Source: Dipetalonema caudispina
Taxonomy: Eukaryota > Nematoda > Chromadorea > Rhabditida > Onchocercidae
Direction: 5' to 3'
Assembly: GCA_013365325.1 (NCBI GenBank)
Contig: JABVXV010000001.1
Coordinates: forward strand, 930,001 to 994,000
DNA length: 64,000 nucleotides
Positions 37,401-50,700 of the stretch are shown one piece after another. The first letter of the stretch is position 1. Every line of letters begins with the position of its first letter. The position numbers were made by a program, and so were the translations under genes. The notes beneath the pieces are model-generated. The model was not told the DNA's origin. It saw only the letters and a program-made list of their open reading frames with translations, and did no database searches.

Positions 37401-40400
37401 TGGCGGATGCCGCGGTAGAAGCTATAGGACAATGTGCTATTCGCGTTAGTTCCGTTGCCGATTCGTGTCTCTCTGGACTAGTGTCCCTAATTGCTTCATC
37501 GAACGAAAATGTTGTATCAGCTGCTGTTGTCGTTTTAAAAAGGTCGTTCATTTCAGATGCATTACTGATAGCAAATTTATTTAAACGTAGCTTATGTCTT
37601 ATTTTCAATGGAAGCAGTTTTTGTAAAGAAATGGAATAATTAGAGTTGTTTCTGAGTAAAAACTAGTAGGTTGTGGTTACCTCGAAATTCCTTTTTCAAC
37701 AGTTTCCCTTATTAAAATATAAATACACTTTTTCGTCTCTACATCTTCGTGCAGTTCAAATTAAAATTTTTGCAGATTACTGCATACGAATCCGCCTCTA
37801 CAGTTACTTACACGTGTACTTCGTCTTATTGATTCTGTTAAAGCACCAAAAGCTCGAGCATGTGTGATTTGGCTTGTTGCTACACATGTTGATAAAGTAA
37901 ATGCATTCAGTAAATTTATTGTGAAGAGTGATGCGGCAGTTTCTTTAACGTTATAGTTTTAAGTAGAATAAAGATATTTTGTGGAAATTTACTAGAACTG
38001 TGCGCGATACTATACATTATAATTCTTAGTAAATTTTGGAGAATATGTTAGATGAGTGGAGCTTTTGCTTCATTGTTTTATGGAAATGATTTAAATTAGT
38101 TTGCAAAAAAAAAGCTTTCTCATTACAGTTGAACACTATTGTTCGGAGTCACCAACAGTGTTCGGCCATTGCAGCAATTTTGGATGACAGTTCTTTGAAA
38201 TTCAGCGAAAAAATACACGAAATATATATTGATTTCTGAAAATTTCATACCATTTGTTACATTTTCTAGGTTCCGACTCAAGCACCAGATGTCTTGCGCA
38301 AAATGGCTAAAAGTTTCACACATGAAGACGAGATGGTAAAGCTACAAACAATGAACTTGGCAGCAAAATTGTGGTTTACAAATCATCAGGAATGTGAACT
38401 GCTGGTGCGGCATGTAATGCAGCTGGCTCGGTTCGACCAGAGTTACGATATTCGAGACAGATGTCGATTTTTGCGAAATCTGCTCTTTAGCGACAATAAA
38501 TTATCTGCATTTGCTAATGAAATATTTATTACCGAAAAACCATCACCAACTACACAAAGCACTTTCAAAGGTGAGGTCATTGTCTCATTGTCTCTTCAAA
38601 TAAATTTAAATATATTAAAGCTTTTTCGTGGGTGGTGGGGGAACCTTGAAAAACGCAGCAATAGTGTAAACTTCATATTTTTACAAGAAACATGAATAGT
38701 TAATCATCGTAATTATTCATAATATATGAACTTTCTCATGGCAGGAAACTTTCGTTGGTAATGTTTTGCTGCTCTTTGGTAGAGAATATTAATTCTTTTT
38801 AGAGCCGAGTCTCATTATATTTATCACCACTTTTTTGCTTCGTATTGTTAAAAGTGAATCATTGAAAACTGGAGAATTCCTTTGAATGAACGGAAAAATT
38901 TTTGAGAGCGAAAAATTTTGAAGGACTTGAAAGGAAGAGAAGGAAATGAGGAATGGAGATAAAGATTTGGTGTTCCTTCTGTTCTTGCAAGTGATTTTTG
39001 GATATAATTCTAGACCGCGAGCAATTCCAACTGGGGAGTCTGTCGCACTTCCTCAACCAACGCTGTAGGCGATATCGCGACTTACCCCAATTTCCGGAAA
39101 TTGCACCTGATCCATCTATGCGAAATACAACTCAAATGGAAGAAATAAGTGATGATACACGAGTTATTCAAGAGATCGAAGATGATGGAAGTGAAGAAGG
39201 AGATTTTTATTCGGACGATGAAGAAGAGAGTGAGGAAGAAGATGAAAGTGACGAGGAGGAGGTTTGTTGTTGTTACCAGATGGGAAGGAATTGAAAAAGA
39301 TGGAGATCTAGGAAACGTATCTGTTGATTTAACTCAATGCAAACTTTAGTCTGAAATGCATCTTGCACATCGATAAGTGGTAAAAATTAACGTGGTAACT
39401 TCTCATTATTACTGTCAGTAATTTACTTGGTGATTTGTAATCATTGTGAAAGCTAGTTAGGGACGATGGGTTTGAATAGGAAACTTTTCAGGATGAAAAT
39501 GAAAGTGATGAGGAGGAAAACGAAGCTGAGGATGAGGAAGACAGAGAGGAAGGTAAAAGTGATGAAAGCGAAGAAGGTCGGGTTCTCGCAAAAACTGAGC
39601 CTAAAATGTAAGTAAGTTGTAAGTATATTCAATATAGAGTATGAAGTACAGTTAAACCTACCGCAGAACGTAGTTTTTCATTCAGTTTAACTTCGGCTCT
39701 TTTAAGGTTTTGCATTTTTCAGGTCTGGAAATCTTGATCTTTTGTTGGATTTAAATTTTGAACTAACACCGATTCTTGCTAACAACTGCGTCGTAGGACC
39801 GAAATTGGTGAAAGCATCGTTTAAGCCTCTCATGAATCATACAGTCTGGTCTACTGGAATTGCTATCGATATTTGTTTTCCACGTGAAACATCACCAATA
39901 TCGTCTTCGATGTGTGCTGTTTTATTTAGGTTCACAAACAATTTGGAAACGAAATCTGCAGAAATTACAGCATTTCCGAAGGTTAGTCAACATTTATTTA
40001 GAACGAATACTCCCAGAAGTGATTCTCGGGTAGGTTCCAATTACTAAGGTTCAAATTTCAGATTTTAATTTTCTGATAATTTCAACCATGATATTAACGG
40101 GTGACTAGCTCATCTTCTAACACTCATGACGCACGCATGCAGTTTTCATGCGAGTTCATCATTATGTAGTCGACGTTCTATAATTTTCTGGAAAATTCCG
40201 TCAACTCTTTGTTTCAAGTAGTGATCAAATTATTTTTTTGTCCTTCCTTATAATTTAATTTATTGGCTTACATTTCCTACTTTTCAGGACATCCTTTTTT
40301 CTCCCATAATTTATGAAATATTTTCTAGGTCGTAGACCAAGTGTCAACTAGTGACCAAATCAAGATAGACGGATTGTCACCCGGTGAAAGTATCACCAAG

Positions 40401-41041
40401 AAAGTTTACATTGACTTTGGCGATAGCAAACGGGCATCTGAATGGGTTATTAGTGCGCGAGATGCCAATGAAGTGAGTGTCACTATTGAAGCTCCAGTGG
40501 GCGAACAAATCGAACCAATAACGATGACAGAAGAACAGTTTATCAACGGAGTTTTGCGTCTGAGTGGGATGAACGAACACTGCGGAAATCTGAAGGAACC
40601 TTTGAGGCCAGAAGATTTGTATGCTGTTGCGAATTGCATCAATGTTACCGGTTCCGAAGTTTGTTTTTTTAACTTAAAATGAGTACTAAATCAGCTGTGT
40701 TCCGAATGAACACAGCTGATTTACTAAAAGTCAGTCAGCTGCAACGAAATGTGCTGCCTTATTTTTCTGATTCAACTTTTTTGAGTGGTTATATTCAATC
40801 ACAGTTGAATGAACAGGACTTTTCTTTTGTCATTTTGAAACAGTTTTTTCACGAATTACTTGAAAGTTTTTTGTTCTAGGCTCATTTCTGTGCACAAACA
40901 TTATCCAAGAAGCAGCAGGTACTGATTGCTCTGGATTCAAAACAAGTCCATGTGCACTGCGAAAATATTGTGCTTGGCTCACTGCTTTGCAATGATATTG
41001 TCAAGAAATCCTTGGAAACAGCGCTGGAACCGAACTCTTGA
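34434..41041 (+). CDS. AP3B: AP-3 adaptor complex beta subunit
   Basis: Sixteen exons join in phase to 930 aa: 34434-34510, 34620-34698, 34947-35021, 35129-35224, 35318-35446, 35543-35731, 35972-36283, 37094-37228, 37379-37542, 37776-37896, 38270-38570, 39014-39261, 39492-39607, 39723-39981, 40329-40658 and 40880-41041. AP-3 sorts cargo from endosomes to lysosomes and related organelles. The adaptin trunk is highly conserved (ASELF-type [56 protein letters not shown]). Exons 12-13 hold a hinge of roughly 70 residues, almost all Asp/Glu/Ser. It is followed by a clathrin-box-like LLDL near residue 687, then the beta-ear domain ([23 protein letters not shown]). The serine-rich hinge of vertebrates is much shorter here. 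Exon 3 uses an unusual GTTAAG acceptor. Convergent with PIGL. Confidence 0.96.
40687..40723. repeat. Perfect intronic hairpin, 16-bp stem, 5-base loop
   Basis: Arms 40687-40702 and 40708-40723 (core AAATCAGCTGTGTTC) are exact reverse complements with loop CGAAT. The hairpin lies about 28 bases after the donor of the last AP3B intron. Confidence 0.9.
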
Positions 41042-42019
41042 GAAATAAATACTGCTGATTTTTTTGCTTTCACTTACTCAAACGACGACATCCTTCCTCT
41101 CGCAAAAGGCAGACGGACAGTGCTGTTACACTTATCTGTGCCAGGGAAAGTGGTAACAATATTATCTTTCCAATTATTTCGGCGAAGAGCTCTTCTCGCG
41201 GAGAATGAAAATATTTTGCATATAGCGCAGAATTATCATATTACTGGTCATTTCTGAATCATTCCAATTAGCAAGAACCACTAATGCCCTGCATAAATAG
41301 TTTGGTGGTTGGGTTAGTATTTCATCATTTGTTATGTTGTTATCAGTTTGAGATGTGTCCATTTCATGCTTCATACTTTTTACTTGCAGTTTCTATCTGT
41401 GATAAAAATAAGTTGTAAGGTAAGCTTTAAACAAATGAAGTACTCAATTTCGCATCGATGCACTTCATTTCTTGCTCTAAACAGGAAATGAATTATCACT
41501 TCGAAACTGGTTTACATTATGGTCCGCCAAAGCAAAGGCAAACACTGACCAGTTCATAACCTTTATGAGCATGTCTGCGATTCAAGAAGTGCTCGAAGAC
41601 TGTTAAGTGCGTTTCGGTTCCTGTATCCATTTAAGTGGAAACTTATCGAAAAATAAAGAATGTTTCCATGTCTTTCAATTTTTTAATATTCTGATATGTA
41701 CATTGTGAGGATACTTCATGAGAGCATTTATATCTTCAACATTACCCATAAAGAATTTCCTACAACTTTTATTACTAGAAGTTCAAAAACTTTTCTGCCT
41801 TCCATCACCTATCGAGTCATTTTTCATTCAGAAAAGTAATCTCAACAATTGGAATTTAGCGAGTTTAAAAAAAATGAATTTACAACTGAAAATTATCACA
41901 CCATGGAAATAATTCATGATTAGGCACGAAGCAACAATTTACAACGTAATAAATAGGCACCAACTTTGCTCAATTAACAAAAAGATTCAATGCATAGACT
42001 TTGGAAATCACGAAAAACA
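41042..42019. other. Convergent 3' regions of AP3B and PIGL
   Basis: An AATAAA at 41043-41048 lies only a few bases after the AP3B stop and could serve its poly(A) site. Another AATAAA occurs near 41653. No gene recognised; the open frame at 41718-41912 is not supported. Confidence 0.5.
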
Positions 42020-43109
42020 TTAACAGTGAGGACGCGACTTCTTCTTAAGTATAGGATGCCTTGGCTGCGCATGAATCCTTTTCAATGTATTAATGAGAAC
42101 GTAACGACTGAACAGCATATACATATATCGAAACCATACCAGTTGAGAACGATGCGCCCACATAGCGCGCCAAGCTGTAATGTATAATACTGGCGAAGAG
42201 ATGTACAGAAATGTCGAATGGAAAGAGCTGATCAGAGCGTCCAAAAGTACCACATACTTCCTCCAAATCGATACACTTTCCAAAACAAAAATCTAAAAAA
42301 ATATCGTCATACATAAAATCAATCCCTTCTTGTATTACTTTACTATCATTTTGAATGAACAATTATTCAGTGAATAGTATTCTCACACGAAGCATGTTCA
42401 AATCATCTGGTTTCAGGTGATCTTATTTCTGATAGGAATGAAAATGGGAGTAACACATGTAAAACTCTTTCTTAACCTCAAATATTTTCCAGTATCCTTA
42501 AAATCCAGATAATTTTCAGTTGGACTTAAATTTGAATTTTAGCTATACCAGTAAACCTCCATTTATTCCGAGAATAAAAACCTGGCAAATTGAATGATTT
42601 ACCTGTACTCCAGCTGGAATCAAACCATTTGTGTAAAGATACTGCAATGCTCGAAAGCATCCAATGTGATTAGGATGAGCACTAACGCCACCTTCATCAA
42701 ACGTGATTACCAAGTCGACATCTAGCATTTGCATATGCCTCAAGATCACTTTGGCCAACTCTTCCTTGGACCACTGAATAAATCCATCTTGGAAATTATC
42801 ATAGTCCAGAACGGTCAGATTATCAAGTGATAATCCATGAACAGTGAAAGCACTAGCCAACTCGTACTTACGTGTTACACCCAGACCACTGGAATTACCC
42901 GTAGAAATGCAAAGCAAATAAATACTTGACCCAGAAAGCCGCAAGCCATGAAGAGTTGGAGTGAAAAACATTGTTTCATCATCAGGATGAGCAATAACCA
43001 GCAACGCCCGCCGACATCTCGGCAAACTTCGTCGTTTTGCGCGTTCACATAACAGGGAAAGCAATAATAAAAATGTAACAGTGCACAGACCAAACAGTGG
43101 AAGGATCAT
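42020..43109 (-). CDS. PIGL: N-acetylglucosaminyl-phosphatidylinositol de-N-acetylase
   Basis: Two exons, 43109-42603 and 42292-42020, join in phase to 259 aa. The enzyme removes acetate from GlcNAc-PI in the second step of GPI-anchor synthesis, on the cytosolic side of the ER. An N-terminal membrane anchor (TVTFLLLLSLL) precedes the LmbE/PIG-L zinc site: AHPDDE at residues 40-45 and HPNH at 145-148, giving the expected metal ligands and catalytic Asp. The second exon carries the family tail, with ESVSIWRKYVVLLD and HRSQLVWFRYMYMLFSRY. The length is close to the roughly 250 aa of animal PIGL. The ATG at 43109 lies 24 bases after the stop of the TMEM242-like gene on the same strand. Confidence 0.96.
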
Positions 43110-43175
43110 TCAGGCAGCGGAATTTAGCGACCTTTACCTTTCTTCTTTGGAACTATTTGCCGTTTCAAGAATCTG
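43110..43175 (-). other. TMEM242-PIGL junction with shared acceptor
   Basis: TTTCAG at 43178-43173 opens the last TMEM242 exon. That exon's TAA ends at 43134, and PIGL begins at 43109. No AG dinucleotide capable of acting as a strong acceptor lies in the 24-base spacer, so the nearest acceptor for a PIGL message would be the same TTTCAG. Confidence 0.6.
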
Positions 43176-44501
43176 AAATGGCAAGAAACTCAGTTTATGA
43201 ATGGAAGATTTTCACGGAATCTGACCTGAACACTCATCGTAATGATGAAGTGATAACGACTGTCTAGTGTCGAAACAAGACGTAGCACGTTCTAAGAACT
43301 CAAGCAGGCTAAGCAATAGTTATCTGTAGCCAGTTAAGACCAGATGATCCTAATCGCCAACAACCTAACTATAGAGTAGTTCAAACGAAACAGTTTAGAG
43401 ACTGTATCATGAACTTCTTACAGAATGTTTTTATATAGTCTTTCTGAATGTGTGGTAGCGTGCAATTACGGAAATTTCTAATAGCTAAAAGTTCTAAACA
43501 TCCAATTATATGCATAATTAATTGTACAGACAACTGGATACAAAATGGTATAAGTGACTTGTGCAAGATTTTGCCAATAGAAATGATGTACAACATCCCG
43601 AGTTTCAAAACAGTCTCGTTGTCATCGCTATAACCAGATGGTGAATGTAGATACGATTTCGAAAAGATAAGCGAAGGATTTGAAAATTCAAAGAGCAAGT
43701 CACTTCAGTCGGTTAAATGAACCTGTTTTAGAAAACTAAGTATTTCTAAAATTGAAATTCAATACTGCTATACTTCTCGGAAATATTGGATTGCTGTCAA
43801 ACAATCTACTTGAGCTTATCCACATTCTCATGATAACGTTAAAAGAAAAATGGATGAAAGAATCTGCTTCATAACACAAAGACCAAACTAAGAAGCAAAA
43901 CAACAACTCAACCATGGCACACATTTTACATTTGAACTGTTGACATGCTTTTTATCATCTTTGAATCCCTCCCTGCGTCTCCCCACTCCTTTTCTGCCTT
44001 TTCTTCTCTAATTACCCAAATGATTTTCTTTATTTGTTTCTAACAGTTTGTCTTAAGTGGTTGGGATATTGGATGGTAAAATGTTTGTCTAGCACATCTG
44101 ATGGATAGTATGAATAAGGTGTCCCGACGTTAACAAGTTAGTGATAATGACAAAGATGCTTCATGAAACATAATTCTGAAAAACTGAAATACCTCAGCAA
44201 ACGTTGCAACGCCTTCTCCTCTGTCAATACGAAAACGGTCGCCACACAAACTGACCATCTTCTGGCCGAACTGTTGCGGAGAATCAACTTGGAGCGCTGC
44301 GGATACGGACAGAATGAATAAACCAACACCGGATACTGATAAAACAGTGGCAATACCGAGTGCACGAACTCCAAGCGCAAATCCACTCCGAATGTTTATC
44401 AGCTGTTGACCTTTGGTGTGTCGATATGAGGATCGTAAAGCACAACCAAAAAATGATCCAAGTGCAAATGCGCTCACTAAAACATATTTCCTAATACGCA
44501 T
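43134..44501 (-). CDS. TMEM242: TMEM242-like mitochondrial inner membrane protein
   Basis: Two exons, 44501-44193 and 43172-43134, join in phase to 115 aa. TMEM242 helps assemble the ATP synthase c-ring and respiratory complex I in mammals. Two hydrophobic segments are seen: YVLVSAFALGSFFGCAL near residue 6, and ATVLSVSGVGLFILSVSAAL after the family-like motif GFALGVRALG. They are followed by a matrix/IMS tail, QQFGQKMVSL. The 13-codon last exon, ending ETANSSKEER and a TAA, resembles the short charged C-terminus of the family. The ATG at 44501 gives a shorter N-terminus than mammals (115 against about 141 aa). A TTTTAG acceptor just inside the frame means a different first exon is possible. 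Confidence 0.75.
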
Positions 44502-47500
44502 AGACGAAAAAAAAAAGAAAAAAAAGACAAATCACCACTTTCTCCCATTAAGGCCTGGAAGTGATTTCCAATATATATACAGATAAATCATATTGCATCT
44601 GGTTCGACATGTTGACAGCACATCAACTCATGATCAGGAACCCAATTAGTTACAGTAGTTACGACTGCCTGATGGATGTACCATGATCGAAACAGCCGAA
44701 TGGAACACGGGATAGGTGGCTATTTATTTCGCGAAGAAAGAATGATACAAATAGAACAATTTCCCTTCCATCTTCCTTCTTCTTCCCTTTCCTTTTGAAA
44801 TTCATCAATCACAGATTTGAGAAGAGATTAGTCGACAAGCAATAAAGCAACCGACCAAAACACTTGAAAAGATGGTAGGTATAGAAGTCTTTTCTGAGAT
44901 ATTAGTTGTACGGAAAGCAAAGAGGAAAGACCAGTATGCTACGAATCTCACAACTATTTTCTGATTGATATTCACGAGAATGAATATCTGTAGCGAGAAT
45001 TTTCTGGATGTCACTTCCCGAACTAGATCACATCAAACTTAACCTGGTATGCTTAGCTTAGAAAGATGTAAGATTATGTGACTAAATAACAAGGCGAAAT
45101 AAAAATCATTAAAATGTGTAGAACTCCAACGCATCGATGCAATCACAATTTTCAGGTAAAACGAAGTCCTTATTGATATCCAAAAGTTTGCCGTTTCATC
45201 CCTACCAAAATTGTCGTTCGAGGAGTGTGGTTCCACATGAGAAACTTGATCTATTTTATAGAGATCTAAATCAAATCCGCAAGCGCAACCGCCCGAGTAA
45301 AACGAAAAATGATTCTTAAATGTTAAAGAAACCTTACGTTCCCCGATATGAAAAAATTTTGTGACCAGAAGATAAAATGGAAAGACAGCTTTCATTACGA
45401 AGGCATTCCTCCACAAATGCATGACATATTTTTGTGAATAAAAAGGAACTATTATTAGTGCCTTCAGTTCAATTATTACACATTACAAGTTCAATTGCTG
45501 ATTGTTTGTAATATGCATTCCACATTATAGTAGTAATTTTTTATGAAAAAACATTGAGAAGTGTGTAGGAGAGTTAGGGATTCGAAATATTTCGGAGAAT
45601 TCCTTATTTCCATTGGATCAGTTGTGCGATGTAAGATGATGGTAAAGAATCAGTAAACCATCAAAAATTCCATTTCATGTTATTAAACAAAGCAGCGAAA
45701 CTTTATAAGTGAATAAATACAACATTGAAATAGATATTAATATTCAGTGAGCTCTGAAACAACTGTAATTTTTCGTTACTGGAATAACTAATTCCCTCTG
45801 AAATCAATTTAAATGTCACGCATGATCAGTTGGAGGTTGATTAGTGATAACATTACTGATATTAGTTTTTCTATAAACGACTCGAAATTCGCTTGCAAAA
45901 TGCATCCAAGTAATATTTCTTTCTCACAGACTATCTCATTCTTCACTCGGATTCTTCACCCGCTGGGAGTATTGACCAACGGGAACTGATGTCAAGTGAT
46001 TTCGCATATTTGTATTTCTGTTTGACAACTTGTTCATGGTGACTGGCTTGTGAAAACAAGTATTTCGAATTCAGTGTTGGGAAAAAATGCATGAAGAATG
46101 TGTGCTGTTCTACCGAACGATTGCTGTCAGAATGACCTTTAGTGCAATGCATCGAGCGTTTGTAGTCTCTTGAAAGAGACACAACAATAAACAGTTTCAC
46201 ATCCAAATAAACCAGCTTGGAAATCATATTTGGAAAATTAAAGAAAAAAGTGAAAAATTGAGATATAAACGGTGGAAATAAATCGAAATCCAAGGACAAT
46301 AATACTTATATGCTACTTACAATGAAATATGGTAGCAAACCTCGGAGTCCAGCAATAGCCAAATGTACAAGAGGAATAAACGTACTCTATCCTATGATAT
46401 GACCTCAAAATATAAAAAAATTTCAATCATACCACAAAAAACAACGTCATCTCATGCAATGCACTTAGTAGGCGTAAAAACGATGGACTCAAGGATGGCG
46501 GCATAGTCGTTTTGAAGGAAACTAATAATGAGGTGAGATGAAGGGAACAATGACTAGAGGCAATTAGAGTGAAAATAAATGGAAGCATTTTTTTAACGAA
46601 TTATTGGCTCTATGACAAACCAAACCATATAACCACAACTGTACATCAAAGATCGCCGTACAAAGGAATAGGAAACCAACTCACTCCAATAGCCTATCCA
46701 TTAGTCGAACAGTGAAAAGTTGGATCACAGCGCTTACCAGTAAATACCCTTTTTAATTATCAATGAAATTAATGAAACAACCTACAAAGTTTAATTTTTG
46801 ATGGTGTAAGGGTAAAATTCGCGAAGTATGCTTCAAAACTCTTCAGAGATTTACTTTCCGACACGCCACTAATAACAGTCACTTCAGTAACTGCATTCTC
46901 CATGCAAGATGAGGTCTTTCGAACAAGTTTGAAGGAAGCGATCAACAATGATACTTTTCACCTGCAATTTCAAGAAAATAAAGGACGAAGAAATGCGCCC
47001 ATAGCTTCCATATCATCGGGCTTCAATTTGCGTAAATTTCTGGAAGGAAAACATGGTAGCATACAAAGTGCAGATAATAGAATAGTTTTGAAGAAGCCTG
47101 AAATTGAATATATGACAGAAATAACCAGTTTTGTTCCGTTTCATTAGAATACTACTAAAGTAAAACAAAGTTAATTTATGATCTTTGAAATATTTCACAT
47201 TTACAGAAATAGCGGAAAATCAGAGGTGTTATGTATTTCAGCAATGATAACATACAATGGATAACATCTCTGATATTTATTTAAACAATGTTTTAATCAG
47301 CAGTATATCAAAAGAAAGGAATTAACCAAAGCTGTATCAATTCATTTCATTGCAAGGATATATTGTAATATCTGAATCACGAGTGACTATTTCTCCATTT
47401 TTCATCCACATGATTATTATAATTCCAGTATTAAAACGAAAAGTATTAATATTTCAAGACTTAAAAATCCTTAACAGGACAGAATCTGAATCAAACTCAA

Positions 47501-47777
47501 GTCATAGGCCAAGAATCCCAAGACTAGGCTTGTAGCAAAATGAACTCATACTACATAGCGTACATAAGGAAACTTTCACCCATCTTATATAATTCGAGCA
47601 TACGTTGTCTGAATTGGCGGTTCATTGGTTTTTATGAGCAGGTGGGTTAAGATTGGTGCCTGTGATGGTTGGGTGACCCGTGGGATGTAACCAGTGGCTA
47701 AGATGATGGATTAGCTTGCTATACTTTTAAATGTATGTATTGAAGGAAGTGTAATCAAATTTTGTGATTAGTCGAAG
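44502..47777. other. Spacer between TMEM242 and TopBP1
   Basis: About 3.3 kb without a recognised gene. Open frames at 45039-45422 and 45943-46299 (minus, 127 and 118 codons) and 46902-47147 (plus, 81 codons) are long for this base composition. They have no family match or convincing splice context, and I leave them uncalled. The TopBP1 promoter is presumably near 47600-47770, where the DNA becomes more GT-rich. Confidence 0.4.
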
Positions 47778-50700
47778 ATGCCTCCAAAAACGACGTGGAA
47801 AAAGAATTATTCATGGAGTGAGAATATCGAGATGGTAGGAAAGTACCAGTTATGGATGTTAAAGGCTGAAGTTGATGAAGCCATTGCCGGTTCCCCACAT
47901 ACCGATGAACTCATTAACCAGGAGGATCTTTTCCAGGTTTGTTTCAATTGTTTTACTGTCACTGTTTCATCCCTTACCTCTTCGGATAAAATGCCTTTGT
48001 GACTTGAGAGGTAACTCCATGTTTCATTAGCAAAATCATCTAGGAGGCACTATCACATTTTAGCCGATGAGGAATAAATAGATCGAGCCACCAATCGTAG
48101 AACTAATACACCGATTGGTAGAGATGATAAGTTTCTTTAGGGAAGGAGATCGATTTCCACTTCTATTCAACATTCTCGTCACCAATAATTAACGTAATAA
48201 TGGCAGCCAGTCCTATTAATCTGATTTTCATCGTGTACAGGATCAAAACTATTTCATACTGATTTTAATGTTTTACTGACTCATTTATTATTTTCTGGAA
48301 TTAAAATGGTCATGAACCTAAGAATCTAATGATGATTTATATTATTAAAAGAAGTCCTTTTTTTCTCAAAGCAATCCTCTGGTTTTGCAAATTGCATTAT
48401 TTCTACAATAATCTTTAGCTTACTTAAGATTTTTCCTCCATAACGGGACCTTTTTAATTCCTTTTATACTTTCATGAAATGCTTTATTAGACCACAAATT
48501 TAATATTTTTAAAGATGCTGAAGGAAAAATCATTAAATCCGAAATGGATCACAAGCAAAGATTGTCTAGAGCGAAAGTTCGAATGTGACGATTTCTATGT
48601 GCTGCCTACCTTCAGAGGCAAAGTGTTTAGTCGCTTGATTTCTTTAAAGTGCAGGTATTTCCCCATGAATTGAATTTGTTGAGAAAATTTATAAATTTTT
48701 CATTGATAAAATATGCTTAAAGCTTTAGTCACTATACTTTGAATTCGGTAAAATGATTGGAATGGACGAGAAAAATCCATGCAATTATCTCATCATATGT
48801 ATCATATATGTGATAACTGAACTCATCATATATGATAACTAAACAAATCAGGGTGTACGGAGCGTTAGCACTTATAACATGTCTGAAGAGAAAAGAACGT
48901 CTTCCAAAACGACACTCGCCTGTCTGGTCCACAACTCTGCAAGACTCCATTGTGTGCTTCAGTGGAATCGAAATGAAAACACGGGTTTACTTTTTGTTTC
49001 TGCAGTTCTATTGTCTTTACCACATTTCAACTTTCATTTCCTGTTTTGCTCATTAATTCACGTGACTATCAAGTCGGAAAAGATTGGATAAATGGCTCAA
49101 ATTAAATAACAGGATAAGCACCAATCTGTAAAATGCTTCATTTTTCCGAACTAAATTTGTCTACTGTTTCAGGAACACCAAATTTCACTTGTGAAGATGA
49201 TGGGTGGAACAATTTCTAAAGCCTTCACAAAAAAAGTCACACATTTAGTTGCCGATTCTCAGGATACAAAATCCAAAAAATTTGTTGTTAGTTCATCATG
49301 CTTCTCAGAAGATTTTAATATTTGTTATTTCACAATATCAAAAGAAAGGTTTAGCGAATGTTTTATCATTCAGCTCCTTTTCTGCAAGAGTTGGGTGGAG
49401 CTGTAAACCTAATCAGGGGCGAACCAAATTCTAAATATACATTGTCTTAATGATCTGAACTGGAAATTTCGTAATATATTGATCAAAATATCTTTCAGAC
49501 TGCTGTAGACTATGCAGTTCCAGTGCTGTCGGTCAACTGGATATTTGCTGCATGGAAAAGTGCAAAAGCATTTAGTGAAAGGAAATACACCGATGAACAA
49601 TTTATTAACGAACACAAGCTCCAAATTTTTGCTAAATGTGTAAGTCCATTGTTTTTTCGAGTGCCATTGAACGGAATTTTATTTAATACAGATCTAAATG
49701 CAATAATATTATATATTAATAGCTATGAATGTCAGTATAAGGTTGGGATATAATTAACTCAAATCAATCAAGAACAAAATAAAGCTAGTGTAAGTACTTT
49801 TGTGACGCAAATGTTCAAACAAGTATGTATTTGAATAAGAGGGAAGAATTGTTCATACTTGGCATGATTAATTTCAGATTATAAGCTGTTCGGGTATAGC
49901 TCCTCAAGATCGTTCAACACTTTCACACCTTATTGAAGCAAATGGTGGTGTCTATACAGGAAACATGAAAAAAAATCACTGCACTCATTTGGTAACCGAT
50001 TTAAATTCCGGTGAAAAATATAAAATTGCTCGAAAATGGGGCTGGAATCAAATCAGAATCGTTCGTTTGCGATGGGTTACTAAAAGTGTGGAAAAGGTAT
50101 GTTTATAAAAAAAACTGGAAAATATCAGATTTTTTTTGTTCAAATCTTTTATTGGAATTTGTGAAGTTGTTACCGGTACCAGTAATCACTACTCCCACTA
50201 TTTTTTGGGGTAAATTTAGGGATATCGTCTTCCTGAAAGGCTTTATGAAACCAGGATCAATTCTGCGATTGAATGTAGTACACCACGAGCTTCGCAACTT
50301 ACGCAGTTTCAACCACTTACAAATCTAGAAATTAGTGTCATTCGTCGTTCAGCTGATCAGCAGCAAACAACAGGTAACGTTTGATTTTTTTTTTCATTGT
50401 TTCAAGCTTTTTTTAGTGAGAGATGGTAAAATTATGAAATGAGAACTATAGAAAATAGTTTCATTTTAACTTGGACACTGTTACCAATAACATAGAGCAT
50501 AGTTGTTACCTGGCGAAAGGTTCTCCAGCCTTATTCTTTACAAAACGGAAACATTCTGTACAATGAATTTATTACTGCTAATCTTTTACCAGTAAGCAAT
50601 TCTTAAAAGTAATTTGAGATATTATTGTATCCTCACTCATTTAATGGGATGGAAGATAAAAAGCTTTACATTTCACAGAATTGGTTATAGATGCATCAGA

